Assembly: GCA_024230695.1 (NCBI GenBank)
Contig: JAAERC010000510.1
Location: 1-13,616, forward strand
Length of the DNA: 13,616 bases
DNA from: Candidatus Zixiibacteriota bacterium
GTDB lineage: Bacteria > Zixibacteria > MSB-5A5 > GN15 > PGXB01
Direction: 5' to 3'
The translations under genes and the position numbers were made by a program. The notes beneath the pieces are model-generated. The model was not told the DNA's origin. It worked only from the letters and a program-made list of their open reading frames with translations, and searched no databases. This document shows, in pieces, positions 6,430 through 13,362 of the stretch (the first letter of the stretch is position 1; every line of letters begins with the position of its first letter).

Positions 6430-7311
6430 TTATTCAGCGGTGCACATAGTGTATTGATATGTCCAATACTGTTGATTGCTTTCGGCAGAAACAGTGGCGA
6501 CACCATTTATAATGGAAACAGTAATTTCCCATGATCTGGCAGTCATAATTGGGAATGATTCGGCTGTTAATGTATATGATACATTCACATCCATACCAAT
6601 AGTACCTGAACATGGACATCCATCTGCCCAAAGATCATCGTCTCCGCGAACGATTTCAACATCGGCGATTGTGGCTTCGAAACCAAAAACCGCATCAACA
6701 GTTGAATCAACACTGGAATAGTGCCATTCCACAAGATAATTATCAAAACCGCTAATAGATAAAGTATCAGTATCCAATCTACTAAACTCTAAATCATAAT
6801 ATCCTGATAAATCCGTATGAGTGGCGGTAGTAGCATCATTTTCAACTTCCCAATGTTTGATATATCTTAAATAATCAAGACCATCGGATAGATAAAGATA
6901 CAAGTCATCATTCATAAATGTGACTGAGTCGGTATAAGTGTATGTGTAATCTGTATAATACTGCGCATACTCCGTCCAATGCCAACCATTGGAATAACCT
7001 TCCAAAAATACCGGACTTCCAAGTTTGCTCGCACCACCACCTGGGATAGCATCGGTATCTAAAATTTCATGATCTTTTGGAATCTGACTATCATCACCAG
7101 GATAGATCTTGTTCAATGCCATGGAATAGGCAACATCAGCAGAATCCAGATAATTATTTACATGCTCCTGTACGATCAAAAATCCCGGATCGGTTTCAAC
7201 ACCGGGTTGCATGCTTGTTTGTAGGGTAGAATCCGACGAACAACCGGCCCAGCAGAGTAAAATAGCCAGAGCGATCAAGGCTAGCCCCGGATTAACAAAT
7301 TTTGGACGCAT
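6430..7311 (-). CDS. Lipoprotein of unknown function
   Basis: A 293-residue exported protein that I cannot assign to a family. The N-terminus has a basic MRPKF, a hydrophobic stretch (9-20) and WAGC, placing the lipidated cysteine at 24; Trp at -3 is unusual for a lipobox but the rest fits. The mature part is acidic and rich in Tyr, Thr, Asp and Ser (for example EYAQYYTDYTYTYTD at about 122-136), with alternating strand-like sequence and two Cys in DGCPCSGT, consistent with a beta-rich periplasmic or surface protein. The open frame extends six codons further to a GTG, but AAAGGAGA (7326-7319) is correctly spaced for the ATG at 7311. It lies 55 bases behind argF on the same strand with a terminator after it, so it is probably cotranscribed with argF; no functional link is evident. 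Confidence 0.8.
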   Translation of the reverse strand: MRPKFVNPGLALIALAILLCWAGCSSDSTLQTSMQPGVETDPGFLIVQEHVNNYLDSADVAYSMALNKIYPGDDSQIPKDHEILDTDAIPGGGASKLGSPVFLEGYSNGWHWTEYAQYYTDYTYTYTDSVTFMNDDLYLYLSDGLDYLRYIKHWEVENDATTATHTDLSGYYDLEFSRLDTDTLSISGFDNYLVEWHYSSVDSTVDAVFGFEATIADVEIVRGDDDLWADGCPCSGTIGMDVNVSYTLTAESFPIMTARSWEITVSIINGVATVSAESNQQYWTYQYTMCTAE

Positions 7312-7366
7312 CCTCTTTTCTCCTTTCACGACCTCCCTGCCCGGGACCGGCTAACGCCTTTGGATT

Positions 7367-8269
7367 TTAATGCTCCAGCATAAAAGCCATAATCGCTTTC
7401 TGGATATGCAATCTGTTTTCGGCTTCATCGAAAACAACTGAGTGAGATCCATCGATAACATTATCGGTAATCTCTCGTCCCCTCTCAGCCGGTAAGCAGT
7501 GCATCACCAAACAATCTGGACTGGCTCCGGACACTAATGCCGTATTTACTTGAAACTTATGTAATACCTCTTGTTTTTCATTTATCTGATCTTTCTGGCC
7601 CATCGAGGCCCACACATCAGTATAAATAACATCGGCATCCTTAACAGCTTCTTTAGGATCATCCGTTATTACGATCTTGCTTGCTTTATTTTGCATTGCT
7701 TTGTCCAGCATACCCTTATCAGGCGGAGTCGATTTATCTGTACCTATTGTCAATTCTATAGGTATTAATGATGCCAGATTAAGCCAGCTATTAGCAACAT
7801 TATTACCATCGCCCAGATAAGCAATTTTATACTTGTCCTTTTTCATATGTTCCATAATCGTGAAATAATCACCCATTATCTGACAGGGATGTACCAGATC
7901 GGTCAAGCCGTTTATCACCGGAACAGTAGCATGTTCGGCCAAACCAGTTACATCCTTATGCGCAAAAGTACGAATCATTATCAAGTCAACCATCCGGGAT
8001 AAAACTTTGGCAACATCGTGAACCGATTCGCGTACACCGAGCTTGATCTCTTTGTCAGTTACATAAAGGGAATTTCCACCCAGCTCATAAATTCCAACTT
8101 CAAATGAAATTCGGGTACGAAGCGATGCTTTTGTAAAAATACAGGCGGCCGATTTGCCAGCTAATGGTTTCGGTGCGATCTCACCTTTTTTCATCTTAGC
8201 GCATAATTCAAAAATCTCAAATATTTCTTTTGCCGTGCAGTCGGCAATTTCTGTAAATGATCTAGCCAT
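7367..8269 (-). CDS. argF: Ornithine carbamoyltransferase
   Basis: Transfers the carbamoyl group from carbamoyl phosphate to L-ornithine to give citrulline, a cytoplasmic step of arginine synthesis. The 300 residues carry all the signature motifs: SLRTR (49-53, carbamoyl-phosphate loop SxRT), HPCQ (127-130), the nucleotide-fold-like YLGDGNNVANSW (151-162), DVWASMG (218-224, the ornithine-binding SMG loop) and HCLPAERGREITDNVIDG (257-274), then VVFDEAENRLHIQKA. These fit ornithine rather than aspartate or acetylornithine carbamoyltransferase. The open frame extends 22 codons upstream, but the ATG at 8269 has AAGGAGC (8282-8276) in front and starts at the usual family position. No other arginine gene is nearby. 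It has its own near-consensus promoter. The anabolic role is inferred from the lack of arcA/arcC neighbours. Confidence 0.96.
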   Translation of the reverse strand: MARSFTEIADCTAKEIFEIFELCAKMKKGEIAPKPLAGKSAACIFTKASLRTRISFEVGIYELGGNSLYVTDKEIKLGVRESVHDVAKVLSRMVDLIMIRTFAHKDVTGLAEHATVPVINGLTDLVHPCQIMGDYFTIMEHMKKDKYKIAYLGDGNNVANSWLNLASLIPIELTIGTDKSTPPDKGMLDKAMQNKASKIVITDDPKEAVKDADVIYTDVWASMGQKDQINEKQEVLHKFQVNTALVSGASPDCLVMHCLPAERGREITDNVIDGSHSVVFDEAENRLHIQKAIMAFMLEH

Positions 8270-8313
8270 TATAAAGCTCCTTTTAAGTATGTATAAGTTA
8301 AAAAGCCGCAGAC

Positions 8314-8342
8314 AGAATATAGATAGACCGCTCACTTGTCAA
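8314..8342 (-). promoter_or_regulatory. Sigma70-like promoter of argF
   Basis: On the minus strand a perfect TTGACA (8342-8337) is followed after exactly 17 bases by TATTCT (8319-8314). The expected start is near 8307, giving a leader of about 38 bases that contains the argF Shine-Dalgarno. I see no clear ArgR-type palindrome over it. Confidence 0.72.
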
Positions 8343-8435
8343 GAAAATTGAGTAAAGAAAATGATTATATTATCTTTTTGAATTATATAGATACAAAGTA
8401 AAAGAAACCAAATAATTCTCTAAATTTAGAAAATA

Positions 8436-8816
8436 TCAGATTTCTTCTACTTCCCAGTTTTCATTCACATAAAGTCCTAAAAATTCAGCATCAAAGCCCC
8501 ATGATTTAGCCAGTTCGATTGATTTTTTTATCTGCTCGATCTGAATATCGCGATCCACCGGATTTCCGGCACATCCGGCGTGGCCGACAATAGCCACAAC
8601 TTTTGAACCATGTTTGGCAACTGAGACTTCGGTTCGGAATCTGAAGTCCTCAATCATATTTGGATCAGAATTATCGGCCAGACATTTTATCGGGCCGGCC
8701 TCGGTTATCATATCTACATAATCAGCATTAAACTTATTTTTCATATATTCGATAACCGGTAATTGTACCCGGCCATCCATACAATTAATAGCAGTAACAA
8801 ATTTTCCTTCAGCCAT
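8436..8816 (-). CDS. Small beta-carbonic-anhydrase-like zinc protein
   Basis: A 126-residue cytoplasmic protein with the zinc site of beta-carbonic anhydrases: CMDGR (C12-x-D14-x-R16) and HAGC (H79-x-x-C82). The distance and order match the family, but it is far shorter than a typical beta-CA (about 200 residues), lacking the N-terminal arm and much of the C-terminal helical part; it belongs with the short carbonic-anhydrase-like proteins (Pro_CA_2 type, by recollection). Hydration of CO2 is possible but unproven; the short homologues are largely uncharacterised. AAGGA precedes the ATG. The gene is only 18 bases behind hslU and is most likely the last gene of the xerC-hslV-hslU transcript. 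No strong terminator is visible before the argF promoter. Confidence 0.78.
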   Translation of the reverse strand: MAEGKFVTAINCMDGRVQLPVIEYMKNKFNADYVDMITEAGPIKCLADNSDPNMIEDFRFRTEVSVAKHGSKVVAIVGHAGCAGNPVDRDIQIEQIKKSIELAKSWGFDAEFLGLYVNENWEVEEI

Positions 8817-8834
8817 TTAATATTCCTTTTTTGT

Positions 8835-10190
8835 TTATAAAATATACCGGCTTAAATCCTCATCTTCGACAATATCCGATAAACACTTATTGACTATTTG
8901 AGGGGTGATTTTGACACTCTTCTTTTTATTAGGTGCCTCAAACATAATATCCTCGAGAAGTGTTGACATAACCGTATGAAGTCTTCTTGCGCCAATATTT
9001 TCGGTACTGGTATTCACTTCTTCTGCTATCTCGGCAATCCGTTTTAAAGCCGGTTTGGCAAATGATAGTTTAACATCTTCCGAAGCCATCAATGCGATAT
9101 ATTGTTTGACCAGTGCGTTTTTCGGCTCAGATAAAATCCGTAGAAAATCACCGGCGGTAAGCGAATCAAGTTCTACCCTGATCGGCAAACGTCCTTGAAG
9201 TTCCGGAACCAAATCTGACGGCCGCGACGAATGGAATGCACCGGCGGCAATAAACAGAATATGATCGGTTGTCACCATCCCATATTTGGTTGTCACCCCA
9301 CAACCCTCAATGATCGGCAGAATATCTCTTTGCACACCCTCGCGTGAAACATCGGGGCCGCTTTTCGATTTTTCCCCGGCTATTTTATCGATCTCATCTA
9401 TAAATATAATTCCTGATTCCTGCGCCCTGTCTAATGCCTCAGTGATGACATCATCCATATTAACCAGTTTGGAAAGTTCCTCACTATGTAGAATCTTCCT
9501 CGCCTCAGCTACGGTCAATTTTCTGCGTTTCGATTTTTTAGGCATCAACCCGGAGAACATCTCCTGAAAATTAACACCGAGATCTTCCATTCCCATTGGA
9601 GAAAATATCTCGACAACCGGGAATTTATCCTGAGGAGTGTCCATCTCAACTGTCTTATCATCAAGTTTTCCGGCCAGAAGTTTCTCTCTCAGTTTATTGC
9701 GGGTATTGGTATCAAGCTGGACAATTTGATTGTCCTCGGTCATCCCTTGCTTACGATTTCTTGGCGGCGGTGGAAGCAGTAAATTCAGCAGTCGCTTATT
9801 GGCATTTTCAGCCGCTTTCTGATTCACAATAATCGATTTTTCGCGTTTGACCATATTCACCGACAAATCAACCAGATCACGAACCATTGATTCAACATCA
9901 CGACCAACATACCCGACCTCAGTGAACTTCGATGCTTCAACTTTGATAAACGGTGCCGCGGCCATCTCAGCCAGACGACGCGCAATCTCTGTTTTTCCGA
10001 CACCGGTAGGTCCGATCATCAGGATATTATTCGGCATTATCTCACGACGAATATCTTCCGGCGCGGCACGACGGCGCCAACGGTTACGAAGTGCGATTGC
10101 CACCGATTTTTTGGCCTTATCCTGCCCGATTATATATTTATCTAAGTATTCGACTATCTCTTTTGGAGTTTTGAAATTGGTATCAATCAT
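8835..10190 (-). CDS. hslU: ATP-dependent protease ATPase subunit HslU (ClpY)
   Basis: The hexameric AAA+ unfoldase that feeds substrates to the HslV peptidase. In 451 residues it shows the N-terminal [20 protein letters not shown], Walker A GPTGVGKT (60-67), the pore loop GYVG (93-96), an inserted I-domain (about 106-240) with PPPPRNRK, Walker B IIFIDEID (261-268), a sensor/arginine-finger region [12 protein letters not shown] (330-341), sensor 2 GARRLHTVM (400-408), and the C-terminal DLSRYIL tail, which in this family inserts into HslV pockets. Length is normal. Its ATG overlaps the hslV stop by four bases (ATGA), so translation is probably coupled. All catalytic residues look intact. Confidence 0.98.
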   Translation of the reverse strand: MIDTNFKTPKEIVEYLDKYIIGQDKAKKSVAIALRNRWRRRAAPEDIRREIMPNNILMIGPTGVGKTEIARRLAEMAAAPFIKVEASKFTEVGYVGRDVESMVRDLVDLSVNMVKREKSIIVNQKAAENANKRLLNLLLPPPPRNRKQGMTEDNQIVQLDTNTRNKLREKLLAGKLDDKTVEMDTPQDKFPVVEIFSPMGMEDLGVNFQEMFSGLMPKKSKRRKLTVAEARKILHSEELSKLVNMDDVITEALDRAQESGIIFIDEIDKIAGEKSKSGPDVSREGVQRDILPIIEGCGVTTKYGMVTTDHILFIAAGAFHSSRPSDLVPELQGRLPIRVELDSLTAGDFLRILSEPKNALVKQYIALMASEDVKLSFAKPALKRIAEIAEEVNTSTENIGARRLHTVMSTLLEDIMFEAPNKKKSVKITPQIVNKCLSDIVEDEDLSRYIL

Positions 10191-10723
10191 TTTATCTTTT
10201 CCACAGTTATATTTTCGTTGGTATATATACAGATATCGGCCGCTGTCAAGAGAGATTTTTTAACTATTTCCTCGGCGGTCATTTTTGGTTTGGTAGAAAT
10301 AATCGCCCGCGCCGCCGCCAGAGCATATGGTCCACCTGAACCAATAGTCAGGATCCCATCATCCGGCTCGATGACCTCGCCTGTTCCGGCTATCAAAAAG
10401 CTGTGTTTTTTATCCGATACCGCCAACATCGCCTCAAGTTTCTGTAAATATTTATCGGTGCGCCAGTCTTTGGCAAGTTCCACCGCCGCGCGCGGAAGAT
10501 TGCCTTTGAATTCATCTATTTTTTCTTCAAATCGCTCGAACAATGCTAATGCATCGGCGACCGCCCCGGCAAATCCGGCCAGAATTTTATCATCATATAG
10601 CCGTCGAATTTTTACTGCTTTTGCTTTCATCACCGTATCGCCAAGAGTGACCTGACCATCGCCACCCATCGCGACTGAATTTTTGTATCTGACCCCCAAT
10701 ATTGTTGTCGCATGTATATCCAT
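10187..10723 (-). CDS. hslV: ATP-dependent protease peptidase subunit HslV (ClpQ)
   Basis: The proteasome-like threonine peptidase that forms a double ring of hexamers and works with HslU. The 178 residues include [12 protein letters not shown]: removal of the first five residues would expose the catalytic Thr6. Further family blocks are [14 protein letters not shown] (20-33), [27 protein letters not shown] (83-90), the [14 protein letters not shown] loop (127-140) and the C-terminal DICIYTN (163-169). Length is typical. AGGAG precedes the ATG. It lies 34 bases behind xerC and overlaps hslU by four bases, an arrangement like codV-clpQ-clpY of Bacillus. Confidence 0.98.
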   Translation of the reverse strand: MDIHATTILGVRYKNSVAMGGDGQVTLGDTVMKAKAVKIRRLYDDKILAGFAGAVADALALFERFEEKIDEFKGNLPRAAVELAKDWRTDKYLQKLEAMLAVSDKKHSFLIAGTGEVIEPDDGILTIGSGGPYALAAARAIISTKPKMTAEEIVKKSLLTAADICIYTNENITVEKIK

Positions 10724-10757
10724 CTAATTACTCCTATCTATTATATTCTATCTATCT

Positions 10758-11648
10758 TCAGGCTCGCGGATGAGCCTTTTCATAGACCGATTTCAATTTA
10801 TTTGTGCTTATATGAGTATATTTCTGTGTTGTTGTCAAGGAACTATGCCCCAATAATTCTTTTATCGCCAAAATATCAGCCCCATTTTCGAGTAAGTGAG
10901 TCGCGAAACTATGTCGTAACATATGCGGGGTGACACGTTTTCCCAATGGGGCGCAAAACTTTTTGACTATCCTGTCTATCGAACGGACGGTCAACGGTTC
11001 GGCCCGATAATTTAAGAATAAATATCCTTTATGTTTCGATTTGCCGAGAATAAAACTATCGCGCAGTTCCAGATAATGTTTCAGATTATTTATTACTGAA
11101 TCACCATACGGGACGATTCTCGTCTTATTACCCTTACCGAGAACATTGATCACTTGTTTACGGAAATCGATATCTTGTATCCGAAGTCCGGCCATCTCGG
11201 CCCGGCGGATCCCGGTCAGATAAAACAATGATACCATCAGATAATCGCGCCAGGTCAAATATGAATCTTTTTTGATAATATCAAACAGCTCGCCCGCTTC
11301 TTTGCGGGAGAGAAACTCCGGTATCTTTTCGCTATATTTTAATTTGGATAACTTACAGAGGTATTTTTTATTTTTCTTTTTTTCTGATAAATATAGCTGA
11401 AAGCCTGATAGTGCTGAAATAAATCCGGCTAATGTCCTCACTGAAACATTCTGTCCGCGCCGCAACGCCAGGAATTTTCGTAATAAAATACTGTTGACTT
11501 TCGGGCCGGGTGAATTGGTTTTATATTCTTTTTCGAGAAATTCGACCCATGGTTTGAGATGGTTTTTATAGGTCTCAATCGATCCCGGGGCCAGCCTGTG
11601 TTTCTCGGTCAATTCGACCAAATACTCTGTCAACGCCTTTATTATCAT
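10758..11648 (-). CDS. xerC: Tyrosine recombinase XerC/XerD family
   Basis: A 296-residue site-specific recombinase that resolves chromosome dimers at dif sites, normally with a partner. Residues 1-90 form the SAM-like DNA-binding core-binding domain (LAPGSIETYKNHLKPW, then SVRTLAGFISALSGFQLYL); 110-296 is the catalytic domain. All active-site residues are present: R148 in LTGIRRAE, K172 in GKGNK, H242 and R245 in TPHMLRHSFATHLL, H268 in LLGHSSL and the nucleophile Y277 in QKYTHI. Length fits chromosomal Xer proteins rather than phage integrases, and its place directly ahead of hslVU supports a housekeeping XerC; XerC versus XerD or a single-recombinase XerA/H cannot be told from this window. 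No Shine-Dalgarno precedes the ATG, and the promoter -10 box ends six bases upstream, predicting a leaderless mRNA. Confidence 0.93.
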   Translation of the reverse strand: MIIKALTEYLVELTEKHRLAPGSIETYKNHLKPWVEFLEKEYKTNSPGPKVNSILLRKFLALRRGQNVSVRTLAGFISALSGFQLYLSEKKKNKKYLCKLSKLKYSEKIPEFLSRKEAGELFDIIKKDSYLTWRDYLMVSLFYLTGIRRAEMAGLRIQDIDFRKQVINVLGKGNKTRIVPYGDSVINNLKHYLELRDSFILGKSKHKGYLFLNYRAEPLTVRSIDRIVKKFCAPLGKRVTPHMLRHSFATHLLENGADILAIKELLGHSSLTTTQKYTHISTNKLKSVYEKAHPRA

Positions 11649-11654
11649 GTAAGA

Positions 11655-11683
11655 TATATACGTGAAAAGCGTGATTGGGTCAA
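11655..11683 (-). promoter_or_regulatory. Promoter of the xerC-hslVU cluster, apparently leaderless
   Basis: On the minus strand TTGACC (11683-11678) and TATATA (11660-11655) are exactly 17 bases apart. The -10 box is followed by six bases and then the xerC ATG, so transcription should begin at or next to the A of the start codon. Confidence 0.65.
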
Positions 11684-11709
11684 TTTAAAAGTTGGGTGGG
11701 GAAAAGGAG

Positions 11710-12525
11710 TTATTTAAACAGCAAATGCTTTTTCACAACTGTAGAATCACCGGTCTTTATTTGTATAAAATAGATGCCATTAGGAAGGTTGTTATTTTTC
11801 CATTCAGTAGAATAATATCCTCGCGATTGGACTTCATTGAATATGGTATCGATAACTTGCCCGCAAATATTGTAGATTTTAATCAGCACCTGAGATGATT
11901 CAGGAGCGTAATAGGATAACATACCAGTAGGACCAAAAGATCGAAATGATGAGAATTGGTTTGGGATCCATGCGATATCTAACCAGATTACCTTGTCGTC
12001 CTTTTCATCAATCAACAGCTTATGTGAAAAATGATGCGAAGATAGAATTTCGCCCGATTCCGAGACTTGAGCCCAATAAGAAATATCTACACAAGACTCA
12101 TAGCAACTAAGAGAAATTGATTCAGGAATTTTCAAGACCCAAACTGCTTGTTCATTTGCATTTGAACTATCTGAAGAGTCAATAACAAACTCAGTCATAA
12201 TATTATAAACTGTATCCTTAGTATATAGGCAAACGGAGTCAATAATTAAATTCCGTTTTGATATCGTATTATTTATCGTATCAATATCCAAAACATTTTC
12301 AATTTCAATTATTCCATTTTTGACAGTATAATAATGGCAACTATCTTCAGTGTTTTGGATTTCCTCACCTTCAATTTTGACTATAAGATTATAATTGCCA
12401 ATGGTATCAATGGGGTAGGAACGTTGAGAATAGAAACCTGTTTCCCCATGCCTTGGATAGGTGCAACCTATAATGGAAACGACGATAATAAAAAATAATA
12501 CATAATATCTTTTCAATATTTTCAT
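11710..12525 (-). CDS. Lipoprotein with C-terminal FlgD-like/T9SS-type domain
   Basis: A 271-residue predicted lipoprotein: MKILKRYYVLFFIIVVSIIGC places the lipidated cysteine at 21. Residues 40-195 are unrecognised, beta-rich, with several Cys (63, 99, 141, 145). Residues about 203-271 match the C-terminal Ig-like domain common in FCB-group secreted proteins (FlgD-Ig / T9SS type A sorting domain): VLIKIYNICGQVIDTIFN, a GYYSTEW turn, then NGIYFIQI and the terminal KKHLLFK. The same domain ends the upstream gene. The frame opens 13 codons earlier, but the ATG at 12525 overlaps the upstream stop as ATGA and begins the signal peptide, so coupled translation is likely. A lipobox together with a sorting-type tail is unexpected, since T9SS cargo normally has a plain Sec signal. 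No terminator is visible before the xerC promoter. Confidence 0.8.
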   Translation of the reverse strand: MKILKRYYVLFFIIVVSIIGCTYPRHGETGFYSQRSYPIDTIGNYNLIVKIEGEEIQNTEDSCHYYTVKNGIIEIENVLDIDTINNTISKRNLIIDSVCLYTKDTVYNIMTEFVIDSSDSSNANEQAVWVLKIPESISLSCYESCVDISYWAQVSESGEILSSHHFSHKLLIDEKDDKVIWLDIAWIPNQFSSFRSFGPTGMLSYYAPESSQVLIKIYNICGQVIDTIFNEVQSRGYYSTEWKNNNLPNGIYFIQIKTGDSTVVKKHLLFK

Positions 12526-12893
12526 TTCAATAGCACCATTTTCTTTGTTTCTGTTTTCCCGCAAGCATTCACTTTATAGAAATAAATCCCACTTGTAACA
12601 TCTTTGGCATCCCATACAATACTATGAACTCCCGGCAATTGAATTTGATTTATCAGAGTATCAACCATTTTGCCTTCAACATTATAGACAACAATTTGCA
12701 CCTCACATGTGTCCGGGATTACATAAGAAATTGTTGTATTTGGACAAAAGGGGTTGGGATACTCAGATAACTTATAATTTTTCCCATTTTCACTGCTTCT
12801 TTTCCGGGCTTTAATACATTTCGGTCCCACACAGTTTATCAGCGTCAAAACAAATAAAACAATAACAATTAAATATATTCTTGAAATTCCCAT
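12522..12893 (-). CDS. Short lipoprotein that is almost only a T9SS-type C-terminal domain
   Basis: A 123-residue protein. The N-terminal MGISRIYLIVIVLFVLTLINC is a signal peptide with a probable lipidated cysteine at 21 (Asn at -1 is atypical). A short basic linker (28-40, KARKRSSENGKNY) is followed directly by a complete FlgD-like/T9SS-type domain: YPNPFCPNTTISYVIPD (45-61), VQIVVYNVEGKMVDTL, GVHSIVWDA, SGIYFYKV (101-108) and the terminal KKMVLLK. There is no room for a passenger domain. The stop overlaps the start of the next lipoprotein, which ends in the same domain. A GTG one codon earlier is also possible. No Shine-Dalgarno is present; TATAAT ends six bases before the ATG. It could be a real mini-protein, or the remaining tail of a larger gene whose middle was lost. 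Confidence 0.75.
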   Translation of the reverse strand: MGISRIYLIVIVLFVLTLINCVGPKCIKARKRSSENGKNYKLSEYPNPFCPNTTISYVIPDTCEVQIVVYNVEGKMVDTLINQIQLPGVHSIVWDAKDVTSGIYFYKVNACGKTETKKMVLLK

Positions 12894-12899
12894 CACTCA

Positions 12900-12905
12900 A
12901 TTATA
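12900..12905 (-). promoter_or_regulatory. -10 box directly ahead of the short lipoprotein gene
   Basis: A perfect TATAAT (12905-12900 on the minus strand) is followed by six bases and then the ATG at 12893, the same geometry as at xerC. A matching -35 box is weak (TTCGCC at 18 bases). Confidence 0.4.
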
Positions 12906-12939
12906 CAATTGTTGATGAATAAAGGCGAAATAAAAATAA

Positions 12940-13095
12940 TCAGAACATTTTGATAAACTGTCGACCGGCATAGATACCGACACCAGAACCGATTGTACTC
13001 AGGATAAATGCTGTCCAAAAATTAAAATGATTCCCCAACCACCATCCGAGCCAACCGCAAATAATAGTAGTCATAAGAACTATAATACTCTTCAT
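12940..13095 (-). CDS. Small membrane protein of about 51 residues
   Basis: A short gene giving MKSIIVLMTTIICGWLGWWL at the start, then NHFNFWTAFILSTIGSGVGI and a short basic end with YAGRQFIKMF. It has two hydrophobic helices (about 4-20 and 28-42), joined by a small hydrophilic turn. The GWLGWWLG motif, the TAFILSTIGSGVGIYAG segment and the length resemble a widespread family of about 50-residue inner-membrane proteins of unknown function that I know from many genomes. The coding call rests on this resemblance and the intact frame. There is no Shine-Dalgarno and the bases just ahead of the ATG read TATATATAAT, so a later start at Met8 cannot be excluded. It lies 46 bases ahead of the short T9SS-domain lipoprotein on the same strand. 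Confidence 0.75.
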   Translation of the reverse strand: MKSIIVLMTTIICGWLGWWLGNHFNFWTAFILSTIGSGVGIYAGRQFIKMF

Positions 13096-13295
13096 ATTAT
13101 ATATAACTCGGTAGAGAACAATGTAATCTTAATAATAACCAAACATTGCTTCCCCCATTTAAACCGGGAAAAAACAGTTGCGTAATTATTTATTTGCGGT
13201 TAAATTGTAGATGTAATAGATTCTAACCGGAATAAACTACGATGATAAAAATTAATAATAATCGATTGACGAATTGCCAACTATGTTCGTTGATA

Positions 13296-13317
13296 CTGTT
13301 GAACAGGTGAAACCTGT
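13296..13317 (+). other. Nested inverted repeats in the leader of the last lipoprotein gene
   Basis: ACAGGT (13303-13308) pairs with ACCTGT (13312-13317) around a 3-base GAA loop. An overlapping palindrome CTGTT-G-AACAG (13296-13306) shares its arm, so the two stems exclude each other. They lie 46-67 bases before the ATG at 13363. A further inverted pair, CGGTTA (13197-13202) and TAACCG (13224-13229), lies upstream. An operator or a leader RNA switch is possible; no known riboswitch is recognised. Confidence 0.3.
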
Positions 13318-13362
13318 CCGATAGATAAAGTAGATAATATTATTTTTTGATTGGAGGATAAA

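Noticed and set aside
8419..8430. Perfect palindrome TCTAAATTTAGA as terminator of the hslVU unit
   Set aside because: An AT-only-type 6-bp stem with no loop and no adjoining U tract would not terminate efficiently; it may simply reflect AT-rich sequence.
9286..10655. Long plus-strand ORFs opposite hslU and hslV
   Set aside because: They are antisense shadows of two certain genes with intact catalytic motifs; their translations are low in recognisable domains and rich in Ser/Arg, as expected from antisense reading.
10758..11648. The tyrosine recombinase as a phage or island integrase
   Set aside because: It is followed directly by hslVU in a conserved housekeeping arrangement, has Xer length and motifs, and there is no tRNA or att-like repeat beside it.
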